Positions 5,475-12,338 of a DNA stretch of 44,420 nucleotides are shown here, piece by piece. Below the pieces are notes generated by a model that saw only the letters and a program-made list of their open reading frames with translations, was not told the origin of the DNA and searched no databases. This DNA is from a virus, in IMG/VR virus record IMGVR_UViG_3300015241_000006, positions 1 through 44,420 of that record; one strand, written 5' to 3'. Each line of letters begins with the position of its first letter. Position 1 is the first letter of the stretch. A program made the translations under genes and the position numbers.

Positions 5475-6012
5475 AGGATTTTTAGCTGATGATGGCACAT
5501 TTTTTGACTCTCAAGAGGATGTTGATTTATACGATGCTCTTCATGCATTAAGATTCCATGTGACTCAAATAGGCGCTAATCCAGAGAAGTTTCTAATCGT
5601 TCTTGACGGTTGCGCCAGACAGGTGAAGGATTACCTAGATGCCAAAGAAGCCTATAACAAAGCCGAGAGCCGTGATAACGGCACCAACGCTGATCCAGCC
5701 AACGGCACAACAATCTCAACACCACTTGGTGTCGATCACACCAAGTTCTTTAGACCAGAAGAAGATGCATCCATACAGCAACAGTCGATTGACGGCACTG
5801 AACATGTGCCCGACATGGGGAGTAGTATCAGCGCAGAAACGGTACCCAACGACAGCAAGATCGATGGCGTTGGAAGCGGGGTCTATACTCCACGAAGTGT
5901 TCGCCGCAGTGCGCATATGGCAACTACATCACAAGCAGCGATTACCAGACCACGCAGCGGTGACGGCGCATCGCCTGTTCGAGAAGCCGAAGGAGGAAAA
6001 ACCGTACCATGA
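5458..6012 (+). CDS. Hypothetical protein overlapping the nuclease gene, 184 aa
   Basis: GGAGAG stands 7 bases before the ATG. The first 65 residues look like a real small domain (VKGFLADDGTFFDSQEDVDLYDALHALRFHVTQIG...FLIVLDGCARQVKDYLDAKEAY). From about residue 70 on it is low-complexity and overlaps the nuclease frame at 5639 for 374 bases, so the tail may be mere read-through of an alternate frame. Either the true C-terminus is unstructured and dual-coded, or a frameshift joins frames. The N-terminal domain pattern resembles small phage proteins of unknown function placed before RecB-like nucleases. Confidence 0.55.
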   Translation: MARPVKGFLADDGTFFDSQEDVDLYDALHALRFHVTQIGANPEKFLIVLDGCARQVKDYLDAKEAYNKAESRDNGTNADPANGTTISTPLGVDHTKFFRPEEDASIQQQSIDGTEHVPDMGSSISAETVPNDSKIDGVGSGVYTPRSVRRSAHMATTSQAAITRPRSGDGASPVREAEGGKTVP

Positions 6013-6808
6013 CTATACGTTTGACTCACAAAGATGGCGAAAGTGCTGGCGACGAAGCGTCTCGGAACGTGACGAGCGCACGTCGCTTATGGTGCTGGCG
6101 TCTGAGATACTACGCAGCGGGGGTTGGGAGGATAATTCAGATGATCGGAATAGGACGATCGATAACATGGAACTCGCATCGATCGTTTACATCGACGAGG
6201 TGCTCCCTAGGATGGACAATTGGCCAATATTCGTACGAGATACAAGTGATCCGTCAGCAAGTGTCGGGATCGAGAATGTGTTCGACGTGGTTCTTACGTA
6301 CAGTGACGGTAAACAGTATCGCTTCATCGGTACATTGGATGGCTTGACTCACAATGAAGCTAAAGACAGATACACGCTGGAAGACAACAAGACAGCTTCA
6401 CGTCTTGACGACGGCTGGAAGGCTTCATTCCAATTATCCCATCAAGTTTCGGGCTATCTTGCTTGTGCGGCCACTGTATACGGTTTTGATATATTCCACT
6501 CACGAATTTTGGGGCTTAAGGTTAAGCCGGGTAATCGGGGTGAGGATATCTGGACAATTTACCCAAGCAGAAATACGGAAGATTTCGAACGCTGGGCGTT
6601 CTGGTTCAGGTACACTGCGGATACGTATGAGTTCTATAAGGACCATTACGAATACGCGCCACGGTTTACGCATTCTTGCAATAGATACTTTCGGCCGTGC
6701 TCACTTGTACCATTTTGCGGTGACACGTTTGAAGGGCGGCTAGAACAGTGGGATCAGATGGTTCCAGCTAGAATGTCTCCGAGTGAAGTCATGGCAGCGG
6801 AGGATTAG
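5639..6808 (+). CDS. PD-(D/E)XK nuclease, Cas4/RecB-like with Fe-S type cysteines
   Basis: This nuclease of the PDDEXK_1 / Cas4 type probably processes DNA ends during phage recombination and replication. Visible motifs: YSNSRLTALNMCP with Cys57; GSILHE with His85; FIGTLDG with Asp234; TLEDNKTA with Glu248-x-x-Lys251; and the C-terminal cysteine set CNRYFRPCSLVPFC (Cys347, 354, 360). Cys57 with these three fits the four-cysteine iron-sulfur cluster of Cas4/AddB nucleases. The start at 5639 has GAAGGA 8 bases upstream; the conserved part begins near residue 43, so an internal ATG at 5765 is possible. Two TGACTCA motifs lie inside. The HTH gene at 6809 follows with no gap. It probably works with the Sak4-like ATPase at 7814. 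Confidence 0.8.
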   Translation: MPKKPITKPRAVITAPTLIQPTAQQSQHHLVSITPSSLDQKKMHPYSNSRLTALNMCPTWGVVSAQKRYPTTARSMALEAGSILHEVFAAVRIWQLHHKQRLPDHAAVTAHRLFEKPKEEKPYHDYTFDSQRWRKCWRRSVSERDERTSLMVLASEILRSGGWEDNSDDRNRTIDNMELASIVYIDEVLPRMDNWPIFVRDTSDPSASVGIENVFDVVLTYSDGKQYRFIGTLDGLTHNEAKDRYTLEDNKTASRLDDGWKASFQLSHQVSGYLACAATVYGFDIFHSRILGLKVKPGNRGEDIWTIYPSRNTEDFERWAFWFRYTADTYEFYKDHYEYAPRFTHSCNRYFRPCSLVPFCGDTFEGRLEQWDQMVPARMSPSEVMAAED

Positions 6809-7126
6809 ATGGGTACGAAGATACGAGAACTACGTGAAGGCGGTCGTCACAATGGACCACAGCAGGCAACGCTTGTTCGAATCGCGATCATCCGTCACGG
6901 ATTCGTTCACGGCTTGTCGAAATCTCAAATCGCACTTGCAGCAGGTGTAAGCATAGATACAGTAAAGAGGCAATTCAATCTATTTAACGCAGAGGGGCTC
7001 AAGCGTGTTCAAACGAAAGGTAAAGACATGGCACGAACAAGTACAGGCAATGATGCCTCAACAGATAACACCGCTACCGCCAGCGAAACAGGTAAAGGAG
7101 CTAATCGCGATGGATCAGCAAGATGA
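6809..7126 (+). CDS. Helix-turn-helix DNA-binding protein, 105 aa
   Basis: A resolvase/terminase-type HTH covers about residues 20-60: QATLVRIAIIRHGFVHGLSKSQIALAAGVSIDTVKRQFNLFNAEGL. Recognition helix candidate: SIDTVKRQFNLF. The last 40 residues are Thr/Ser/Ala/Gly-rich and disordered. GGAGG stands 4 bases before the ATG, which immediately follows the nuclease stop. The protein could be a transcription regulator; together with the RHH protein at 10004 it is one of the two best candidates for recognising the dispersed TTTGASTCAAA sites, but nothing here proves that. The 3' end overlaps the next gene by 17 bases. Confidence 0.7.
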   Translation: MGTKIRELREGGRHNGPQQATLVRIAIIRHGFVHGLSKSQIALAAGVSIDTVKRQFNLFNAEGLKRVQTKGKDMARTSTGNDASTDNTATASETGKGANRDGSAR

Positions 7127-7361
7127 ATATGCGCCGCTCAAGGATCGTATGGTTAGGGTAACAAATTCACAGTACGCTGATTTTTGTGCTCAACGTATTG
7201 ATCCAATTAATGAAGTGCAGCACCAAGTACGATCAATGCGTTGGGGTGAGCTTGAGGAAATGGCGGTCGGGTTGGGCATTCCAGCTAAGACCATTCACGA
7301 TTGGGCACAAATAGTTAGACAGGAGCACGATCATGGCGATGCCTCAATTAGTGGAGATTGA
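7110..7361 (+). CDS. Hypothetical protein with possible HTH, 83 aa
   Basis: The ATG at 7110 was chosen for AAGGAG 9 bases upstream; a GTG at 7005 would add 35 residues that overlap the HTH gene. The C-terminal part WGELEEMAVGLGIPAKTIHDWAQIVRQEHDHG has the spacing of a helix-turn-helix (LEEMAVGLGIPAKTIHDWAQ), so a second small DNA-binding protein is plausible. It overlaps the flanking genes on both sides, indicating coupled translation. Confidence 0.6.
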   Translation: MDQQDEYAPLKDRMVRVTNSQYADFCAQRIDPINEVQHQVRSMRWGELEEMAVGLGIPAKTIHDWAQIVRQEHDHGDASISGD

Positions 7362-7521
7362 CTATGAGCAACATAAAGAGGAAGCCGATACCGACAAAGC
7401 ATATTTGTTCGTTATCAACGGAGAGGACGAATGGGTCCCAAAATCTCTATGTGAGATTGACTCAGACAGCAGGCAGATTACTGTTCCAAGATGGTTCGCT
7501 AAAAATAACGGATTTATATAA
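7333..7521 (+). CDS. Small conserved-type phage protein, 62 aa
   Basis: AGGAG is placed 7 bases before the ATG. The pattern AYLFVINGEDEWVPKSLCEID...ITVPRWFAKNNGFI resembles widely found short phage proteins built as beta strand, WxPKS, then VPxW near the end; their role is unknown. The protein is acidic and soluble. It overlaps the preceding gene by 29 bases. A TGACTCA motif lies within the coding sequence (7458-7464). Confidence 0.65.
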   Translation: MAMPQLVEIDYEQHKEEADTDKAYLFVINGEDEWVPKSLCEIDSDSRQITVPRWFAKNNGFI

Positions 7522-7630
7522 AGAGCCAAGACAAGAAATAACTGATCTGTCTATGTGTCGTGATCATGTCTGTTGCATGACTGATGGTCGGTGTTGCGGA
7601 TGTTGCAAAGGGAGAGGGCGTGATGCGTGA
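7364..7630 (+). CDS. Possible overlapping cysteine-rich small protein
   Basis: An open frame of 88 codons overlaps the 62-aa gene in another frame and continues over the 101-base gap to 7630. An ATG at 7364 has GGAG 7 bases upstream. The last 25 residues (an internal ATG at 7553 is also possible) read MCRDHVCCMTDGRCCGCCKG, with seven Cys among 25. The first half looks like a shadow of the 62-aa gene. Either the C-terminal piece is a real metal-binding microprotein or the frame is chance. Confidence 0.25.
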   Translation: MSNIKRKPIPTKHICSLSTERTNGSQNLYVRLTQTAGRLLFQDGSLKITDLYKEPRQEITDLSMCRDHVCCMTDGRCCGCCKGRGRDA

Positions 7631-7817
7631 GTCAAATAGAGAAGCTATCGAGGAAACGATTAGCAATATTACCGATCAGATCATGGTTGAAGGTAAAGAA
7701 GCTAAATTATTCCGTATGAGTGCGTTTCTTGTTCAATGCTTATTAATCGACATCAGTCGCTGCGCCGTTGCATTAGAACGTATCGCAGATGCACAGGATT
7801 TAGGACGACGTAAATGA
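7623..7817 (+). CDS. Small helical protein, 64 aa
   Basis: It starts ATGCGTGAGTCAAAT, so the TGAGTCA motif (7628-7634) lies in codons 2-4. GGGAGAGG lies just upstream. The sequence is helical (SNREAIEETISNITDQIMVEGKEAKLFRMSAFLVQCLLIDISRCAVALERIADAQDLGRRK). A moderately hydrophobic stretch, SAFLVQCLLIDISRC, is probably a helix face rather than a membrane span. The stop overlaps the ATG of the Sak4-like ATPase (ATGA at 7814-7817), so translation of the two is coupled. The function is not recognised. Confidence 0.65.
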   Translation: MRESNREAIEETISNITDQIMVEGKEAKLFRMSAFLVQCLLIDISRCAVALERIADAQDLGRRK

Positions 7818-8704
7818 AAAAGCCAACACTTGTTGTTAATAATCCAACCGATCAACTTGGTCCATTCAAGGTTACAAAAGGTGCCGACACACCTGGACGT
7901 ATGGCCATCCTTCTGTGGGGCGCTGCATCGTGCGGTAAGACCACATTCGCCGCAACTGCACCTGGAGACAAACTATGGTTATCCTTTGGTGATAACGAAC
8001 ATGTGTCCGTGTCAGGACGTGATGATGTTCACGTTGTTAAGCTATACCATACACCAGCCGCAGAACTGTTCAAACATGCACAGAGCGAGAACCCTTTTGG
8101 ATTAGATCAGTATCTGGCCCAGAATCGTAATATCGAGACGGTTGTGTGTGACTCAGCTACAGCGATTGCCGCACTTGCATTGACATATGTAATAGCCAAA
8201 GGCGTTGGTGCTGGGAACAAGTTCTATCCGACGATCGAAACGCCTGGATTGAGCGCGTACGGTGGTAGGAACGGTGTCACAATTGAAGTTCTCAAGGGAT
8301 TGCTCCAGGTTACAGCCAAACACAATGTGCATATTATTATTACTGCACATGAAGATGATCCTACAGTTATTAAGCAGGGCGGAGATGAAGTCATATCGCA
8401 TATTTCGATTATGCTTGGGGGCAAGCTAGTTAACAGTTTCTCATGGCGTCTATCTGAAATCTGGTATATGTCATTAGATCGAAACGGTGACCGGCATTTG
8501 GCTACAAGACCCACACGATTGCGAAAGCCTATGAAAACACGTATGTTTTCGAATAAGAAAGCACCTGAGTTCAAACTTGAATACGATGCCGACAAGCCGG
8601 ATGACGCCAAAGGTCAGATGACGATTACTCACTGGTATGACTCATGGGAATATAATGCTTGGGTCAAGATTATGCCGCCACAGGACAAGGAGAAAGACAA
8701 ATGA
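7814..8704 (+). CDS. RecA-fold recombination ATPase, Sak4-like, 296 aa
   Basis: P-loop ATPase of the AAA_24 / Sak4-like group, which assists single-strand annealing in phage recombination. Walker A GAASCGKT at residues 36-43; Walker B IETVVCDS with Asp113; a later beta-strand HNVHIIITAHEDD about 200 supplies the sensor-like His/Asp region. The length fits the family. The start overlaps the previous stop (ATGA). Its genetic setting, with a Cas4/RecB-like nuclease upstream and a probable ssDNA-binding protein at 9228 downstream, is the common Sak4-nuclease-SSB grouping. Two TGACTCA motifs fall within it (8149-8155 in the Walker B codons, and 8638-8644). Confidence 0.8.
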   Translation: MKKPTLVVNNPTDQLGPFKVTKGADTPGRMAILLWGAASCGKTTFAATAPGDKLWLSFGDNEHVSVSGRDDVHVVKLYHTPAAELFKHAQSENPFGLDQYLAQNRNIETVVCDSATAIAALALTYVIAKGVGAGNKFYPTIETPGLSAYGGRNGVTIEVLKGLLQVTAKHNVHIIITAHEDDPTVIKQGGDEVISHISIMLGGKLVNSFSWRLSEIWYMSLDRNGDRHLATRPTRLRKPMKTRMFSNKKAPEFKLEYDADKPDDAKGQMTITHWYDSWEYNAWVKIMPPQDKEKDK

Positions 8705-8877
8705 AACTAACACAGGTCAATGGCACAACGCTTCGAGTTCAGTGTCCCGATTGTCGCGGTATGGGTAAACGCCCTCTAGCGTGTGTGACGTGTGGTAACT
8801 GCGGCTCTGTGCCAGAGCGAACTGCTATAGAATATGGCATGAAGATTGACAAAGTTGCTGAAAAGGGAACAAACTAA
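8701..8877 (+). CDS. Small zinc-ribbon-like protein, 58 aa
   Basis: Three cysteine groups, CPDC, CVTC and GNC, within the first 35 residues (VQCPDCRGMGKRPLACVTCGNCGSVPE) resemble half of a DnaJ-type zinc finger (CxxCxG...CxxC). Zinc binding is likely; the partner could be a nucleic acid or a neighbour protein. The start at 8701 overlaps the ATPase stop (ATGA); the stop overlaps the next start (TAATG at 8875-8879). It is part of the recombination operon. Confidence 0.65.
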   Translation: MKLTQVNGTTLRVQCPDCRGMGKRPLACVTCGNCGSVPERTAIEYGMKIDKVAEKGTN

Positions 8878-9185
8878 TGCCAGACGAACGCGAGACTAAC
8901 ATTCCAGATGGGCTAAAGCGTAATATGCTTGGCAAAGAAGTCAAGTTGCCTCGTTTGACTCAAATACTTCGTGCCGAAGTCGATGCATTCATGCTTGGTG
9001 CCTATTTTATGCGCAAATTTGCAATCTTGCATAACATTCAGATCAATTTGGACGATGATGACGTTTTGTCTGCGGCACAACAGCTTTATCCAGAATATGA
9101 TCCACTACCAGAACCAACTAAGATCAGTACTTCTGAAAGACGAGCCGACGGCATTACGCAATCCCTGGCGGGGGATACTAAGTAA
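8877..9185 (+). CDS. Hypothetical acidic protein, 102 aa
   Basis: Not recognised. The N-terminus is polar. The middle (LTQILRAEVDAFMLGAYFMRKFAILHNIQINLDDDDVLSAAQQLYPEYDPLP) looks helical with a DDDD loop, and the C-terminus is disordered. Translation is coupled to the zinc-ribbon gene through TAATG. A full TTTGACTCAAA motif is inside the gene near codon 27 (8956-8962). Its position between the Sak4-like ATPase and the SSB candidate suggests a DNA-metabolism accessory. Confidence 0.6.
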   Translation: MPDERETNIPDGLKRNMLGKEVKLPRLTQILRAEVDAFMLGAYFMRKFAILHNIQINLDDDDVLSAAQQLYPEYDPLPEPTKISTSERRADGITQSLAGDTK

Positions 9186-9227
9186 CAACAATGCTGTACC
9201 GCCAACGCAGCAAAGGAGACTGTACAA

Positions 9228-9758
9228 ATGGTTGATAACAATGACGATCTCGATGTAATCGAGTTGGAGGAAACGCTTTCGGATGTCGAGAGGCCTCCGG
9301 AACTTCCTGCTGGCAACTATATAGGAGAAGTTACCGATGTCCAAGTTCAGGACAGCCAGAAGGGAAACCGATACTACGCTGTGAAGTTTCTCATTCCGCC
9401 AGATGAAATTCCTGCCGACGTACGTGACGATTTCGAGGAAGGCTGTACGCTTTACTGGAACCGTCAGATTAAGCCATCGAAAGGAGATCGTCGAGCCTTG
9501 TATAATCTTCGTAGGTTCGTTGAGGCGCTTGGGTTGGATGCGAATACGACTACGATCGATCCGAATGATTGGATGGGTTGTACTGCCAGAGTAAAGGTAA
9601 AGCACAGCAAGAATCCGAATACTGGTGAGATGAACGCCGGTATTCAGTCTGTGGATTCGGCAGAAGAAGTGGCAGCACCGGCATTGCGTGGGCGTAAGCC
9701 TGAGCCTGAGCCTGAGGCAGAAGCACCTGTACGGACCGCACGTCGCGCCCGTCGGTAA
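9228..9758 (+). CDS. Probable single-stranded DNA-binding protein, 176 aa
   Basis: The core about 25-130 (LPAGNYIGEVTDVQVQDSQKGNRYYAVKFLI...CTLYWNRQIKPSKGDRRALYNLRRFVEALGL...CTARVKVKHSKNPNTGEMNAGI) matches the pattern of phage DUF669-type OB-fold proteins that bind single-stranded DNA and accompany Sak-type annealases. The acidic N-terminus and a C-terminal Pro-Glu-Pro/Arg-rich tail (RKPEPEPEAEAPVRTARRARR) flank it; here the tail ends basic, unlike the acidic tip of bacterial SSB. AAAGGAG stands 9 bases before the ATG. Function assignment is by pattern and neighbourhood. Confidence 0.65.
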   Translation: MVDNNDDLDVIELEETLSDVERPPELPAGNYIGEVTDVQVQDSQKGNRYYAVKFLIPPDEIPADVRDDFEEGCTLYWNRQIKPSKGDRRALYNLRRFVEALGLDANTTTIDPNDWMGCTARVKVKHSKNPNTGEMNAGIQSVDSAEEVAAPALRGRKPEPEPEAEAPVRTARRARR

Positions 9759-9769
9759 CTGGTGCTATT

Positions 9770-9794
9770 GGTATGGGACTCAACATCCCATACC
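9770..9794 (+). other. Perfect 8-bp stem-loop after SSB gene
   Basis: GGTATGGG (9770-9777) pairs with CCCATACC (9787-9794); the 9-base loop ACTCAACAT holds a degenerate copy of the dispersed motif (GGACTCA). No T-run follows. A full TGACTCA (9814-9820) lies 20 bases further on, before the next gene. It may be a weak terminator or a processing hairpin. Confidence 0.5.
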
Positions 9795-9837
9795 TCCTGA
9801 GCTTGTCGAAGGATGACTCAAACAGGAGTGCAAGACT

Positions 9838-10041
9838 ATGGATATGTTGAAACATGATTTAATGGCGGTTCTGATCCTTGGTGGTACTATAGAGGATCAG
9901 GCTGACGCTGTTATAAATCTGATACGACTACAGTGCCGTGACATGGACACTTACCACAACTTTATCGGATTGCTCAACACGATCCGATTGCAGGAGGAAA
10001 ATAATGACGCGTTGGAGCGAGAGATACGAGATAGTGCCTAA
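9838..10041 (+). CDS. Small hypothetical protein, 67 aa
   Basis: Soluble helical protein (MLKHDLMAVLILGGTIEDQADAVINLIRLQCRDMDTYHNFIGLLNTIRLQEENNDALEREIRDSA), not recognised. AGGAG stands 9 bases upstream in the arrangement TGACTCAAAC-AGGAGTGCA-ATG, which nearly matches the leader of the gene at 2679. The last 38 bases overlap the RHH gene. Confidence 0.6.
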   Translation: MDMLKHDLMAVLILGGTIEDQADAVINLIRLQCRDMDTYHNFIGLLNTIRLQEENNDALEREIRDSA

Positions 10042-10240
10042 AATGCCCATAGTTAAAGTTGATCTTGACAACGCAATTGTTCATGGTTCTGATGGTCTAC
10101 TTGTCAGGATCAAAGTGCAAGATAAGCGTGACATTGCCAGAGCAGCTAAGGCTTTGAAGATGACACAAGCACAGTTTGTAAGAACTGTAGTTGTTCAGGC
10201 GGCTAGGATAGTCGTTGCGGAAGTAGAGGCAGCAGCATGA
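10004..10240 (+). CDS. Ribbon-helix-helix-like DNA-binding protein, 78 aa
   Basis: The ATG at 10004 follows a near-perfect AGGAGG. The C-terminal 45 residues fit an RHH fold: strand LLVRIKVQDK, helix RDIARAAKALK, turn with MTQAQ, helix FVRTVVVQAARIVVAEVEAAA. RHH proteins bind short palindromes as dimers or tetramers and often act as phage repressors (Arc, Mnt). That makes this a candidate binder for TTTGASTCAAA or the GATATC-type sites, by inference only. The stop overlaps the next ATG (ATGA at 10237-10240). Confidence 0.6.
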   Translation: MTRWSERYEIVPKMPIVKVDLDNAIVHGSDGLLVRIKVQDKRDIARAAKALKMTQAQFVRTVVVQAARIVVAEVEAAA

Positions 10241-10404
10241 CACATACTCAACTTAAATGTTCAGGCATTGGGAGAGATAAAGATAATGTTAACGCACTAC
10301 AATTCTATTTCAATCGTCCTGTGACAACTGACGAGATGCGATTTCTTCATGAAGTAATGCAGCGCGCAGTTGCTTGTTTGCCTGTGAAAGAACAAACACA
10401 ATGA
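10237..10404 (+). CDS. Small hypothetical protein, 55 aa
   Basis: A short gene supported by perfect ATGA couplings on both sides (10237-10240 with the RHH gene, 10401-10404 with the next). The protein is polar (MTHTQLKCSGIGRDKDNVNA, then LQFYFNRPVTTDEMRFLHEVMQRAVACLPVKEQTQ), with a probable C-terminal helix. Not recognised. Confidence 0.5.
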   Translation: MTHTQLKCSGIGRDKDNVNALQFYFNRPVTTDEMRFLHEVMQRAVACLPVKEQTQ

Positions 10405-10712
10405 CAAGAGCGAGAGTCATAGCTACAAAGATCGAAGAACGTTATCTCAAACCTGGAGATTTGTTCTCAGACAAGGGACCTGACTTCTGGAACAGGACCA
10501 TCAATGGCAACATGCCAGCGGCGCAGGTATTCATCAGAACCAATGACGATCAGACAGAAGCTGACGACAATGCTACGGTGTTCAGACTTACGATAGCATT
10601 GGAAGATGAAGGCGGCAGGCTGGATAGAGACAGGCATGTAATCCAACCGGAGTTCAGTCCATTCGCACCACCTGGAGAAGACTATGCAGACTACGCACGG
10701 AGGGGAAAATGA
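10401..10712 (+). CDS. Hypothetical protein, 103 aa
   Basis: It starts in the ATGA overlap at 10401. Beta-rich N-terminus with a conserved-looking module MTRARVIATKIEERYLKPGDLFSD, then GPDFWNRTINGNMPAAQVFIRTND, and an acidic C-terminus (EDEGGRLDRDRHVIQPEFSPFAPPGEDYADYARRG). The phrase KPGDLFSDKGPDFW is typical of small phage proteins of unknown role encoded beside replication genes. ATGA overlap with the following gene at 10709-10712. Confidence 0.6.
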   Translation: MTRARVIATKIEERYLKPGDLFSDKGPDFWNRTINGNMPAAQVFIRTNDDQTEADDNATVFRLTIALEDEGGRLDRDRHVIQPEFSPFAPPGEDYADYARRGK

Positions 10713-10918
10713 ACCCGTTGCCAGTTGACAAGTTACAAATACAATTCAAGAGCAAGCGATTAGTGATGGCACGAAATGATGTTACTGGTGTAGTTGTATT
10801 CACTCTTTACGCTAGTGGTCAAAAGGAAAGCGTTGCGATTTCTGACGAAGTATTTCAATCATGGCTACGTGGTGCCTATTTGAGTCAACCTGATACATTG
10901 CAAAGGGCGGATACTTAA
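10709..10918 (+). CDS. Small hypothetical protein, 69 aa
   Basis: GGAGGGG precedes an ATG that overlaps the upstream stop. Beta-rich (LQIQFKSKRLVMARNDVTGVVVFTLYASGQKESVAISDEVFQSWLRGAYL). A TTTGAGTCA motif (10881-10887) lies near the 3' end. The stop is directly followed by the helicase start at 10919. Not recognised. Confidence 0.6.
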   Translation: MNPLPVDKLQIQFKSKRLVMARNDVTGVVVFTLYASGQKESVAISDEVFQSWLRGAYLSQPDTLQRADT

Positions 10919-12160
10919 ATGCAAATAGAACAGGTTGCACACCTATCAACGGAGCAAGAACATGCCATCGATCTCTGTACCGACCTCACCTTACGCATCG
11001 TCGGTGTTACTGGTGGCGCTGGCGTCGGAAAGACACTTGTACTCGGGCGTGTATGCAAACAGCTTATGTCTGCTGGGTATTCAGTCGCTCTCTGTGCCCC
11101 GACCGGACGCGCCGCAAAGCGTATACAAGAACTCACAGGGATCAAGGCGAGAACGATACATAAATTACTTGAATTCCCACAACCTGATGATGTTGACGAC
11201 GGTGAAGAGGTAAATCCAAATGAACCCAGGCGAGATAGTACAAATCGCTTCGATGAACAAATCATTATCGTGGACGAGAGTTCCATGGTTGGACCTGAGC
11301 TATATCGTTACCTTATTAACGCGATTCGACGAGACGGAGTTATACGTTTCTTTGGTGATAATAATCAATTACTTCCAGTGGAAGAGGGTGATCCGCCTTT
11401 CCGAACGGTCCTTGGTAAGTTTCCGTCCGTTACCTTAACGTACAACTATAGGTCGCAAGATGATATTGTATCTAATGCTTATCGTATTCTGCATGGGCGT
11501 ATTCCTGTTCGCAACGATCGTTTTGATATTATGTACGCCGATAACCCTATACTTTCTCTTGTCAAGTATGTGCAGGCGCATCCAGAATACGGAGACGACG
11601 ATCACCAGATCATCATGCCTGTCAGAAAAGGAAGTACTGGAACTGCTAGGACCAACCCATCAATACAAGTTAAGCTTAATAAAGGACGAGACCTTGTTCG
11701 ACTTCCGAGATTTAATAAAGACGAGGCAGAGCTAGTCGTCCGGCCCAACGACAAGTTCTTGTGGATACATAATGATTACGCATTGCGCATGTTCAATGGA
11801 GAGATCGGCCGCATAACCAAGATAGATAAAGAGGATGGTACGCTATGGCTAAGAACAGTAGACGGCAGAGCTTTAGAAGTACCCCCACGACTGAGGACAT
11901 ACAACTCGTTCTTGCACACTATGATCAATTACGATCCGCGAAAGCAACTAGAATTAGGCTATGCTATTACGACACACAAAGCGCAGGGAAGCGAATTCGA
12001 AAGTATTATTTATTGTATAAGTCGCCAGAATATTTGGATGTTAAACAGGAATAATTTCTATACAGCGGTGACTAGAGCCAAACATCAGGTGCTAGTTATA
12101 GCTGACCGTAGAGCAATGAATCTGTCGTTACGTAGGGAGACTAACCATGGTCGGAAATGA
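10919..12160 (+). CDS. SF1 DNA helicase, RecD/Dda-like, 413 aa
   Basis: A 5'-3' superfamily 1B-type helicase, probably the replication or recombination helicase of this phage. Motifs in order: Walker A GGAGVGKT (32-39); motif Ia-like CAPTGRAAKR (59-68); motif II IIIVDESSM (Asp119-Glu120); motif III GDNNQLLPV (146-154); YNYRSQ (175-180); motif V TTHKAQGSEF (351-360); motif VI FYTAVTRAKHQVLV (380-393). The length is close to Dda/RecD2 core helicases without extra N-terminal domains. No replicative DnaB-type helicase or primase is seen in the window, so this may be the main fork helicase, or the host supplies one. It overlaps the next gene by 14 bases. Confidence 0.85.
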   Translation: MQIEQVAHLSTEQEHAIDLCTDLTLRIVGVTGGAGVGKTLVLGRVCKQLMSAGYSVALCAPTGRAAKRIQELTGIKARTIHKLLEFPQPDDVDDGEEVNPNEPRRDSTNRFDEQIIIVDESSMVGPELYRYLINAIRRDGVIRFFGDNNQLLPVEEGDPPFRTVLGKFPSVTLTYNYRSQDDIVSNAYRILHGRIPVRNDRFDIMYADNPILSLVKYVQAHPEYGDDDHQIIMPVRKGSTGTARTNPSIQVKLNKGRDLVRLPRFNKDEAELVVRPNDKFLWIHNDYALRMFNGEIGRITKIDKEDGTLWLRTVDGRALEVPPRLRTYNSFLHTMINYDPRKQLELGYAITTHKAQGSEFESIIYCISRQNIWMLNRNNFYTAVTRAKHQVLVIADRRAMNLSLRRETNHGRK

Positions 12161-12338
12161 ACCGAGTACTGAATACGTGCGTGGCTATAAACAGGGTCAT
12201 GCTGAATGCAAAGCCATGTTTGAGTCACATGAAAAGGAACTGAATAAACTAATCCAACGTGTAATAGATACTGATGACAGAACAGTTAGCGCTGAATGGT
12301 TAATGGAAGCACGAGCAATTCTCCATGGCGAACCATGA
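12147..12338 (+). CDS. Small hypothetical protein, 63 aa
   Basis: AGGGAG stands 7 bases before the ATG, inside the end of the helicase gene. Polar helical protein (YVRGYKQGHAECKAMFESHEKELNKLIQRVIDTDDRTVSAEWLMEARAIL). A TTTGAGTCA motif (12221-12227) encodes FESH. The stop overlaps the ATG of the kinase gene (ATGA). Not recognised. Confidence 0.6.
   Translation: MVGNEPSTEYVRGYKQGHAECKAMFESHEKELNKLIQRVIDTDDRTVSAEWLMEARAILHGEP

Noticed and set aside
5639-6808. Calling the Cas4-like nuclease part of a CRISPR adaptation system
   Set aside because: There are no other cas genes or arrays; Cas4/RecB-like nucleases are common in phage recombination modules.
6870-6890. tRNA T-arm-like GTTCGAATC
   Set aside because: It lies inside the HTH gene and no acceptor or anticodon arms fit around it. 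No tRNA was found anywhere in the window.
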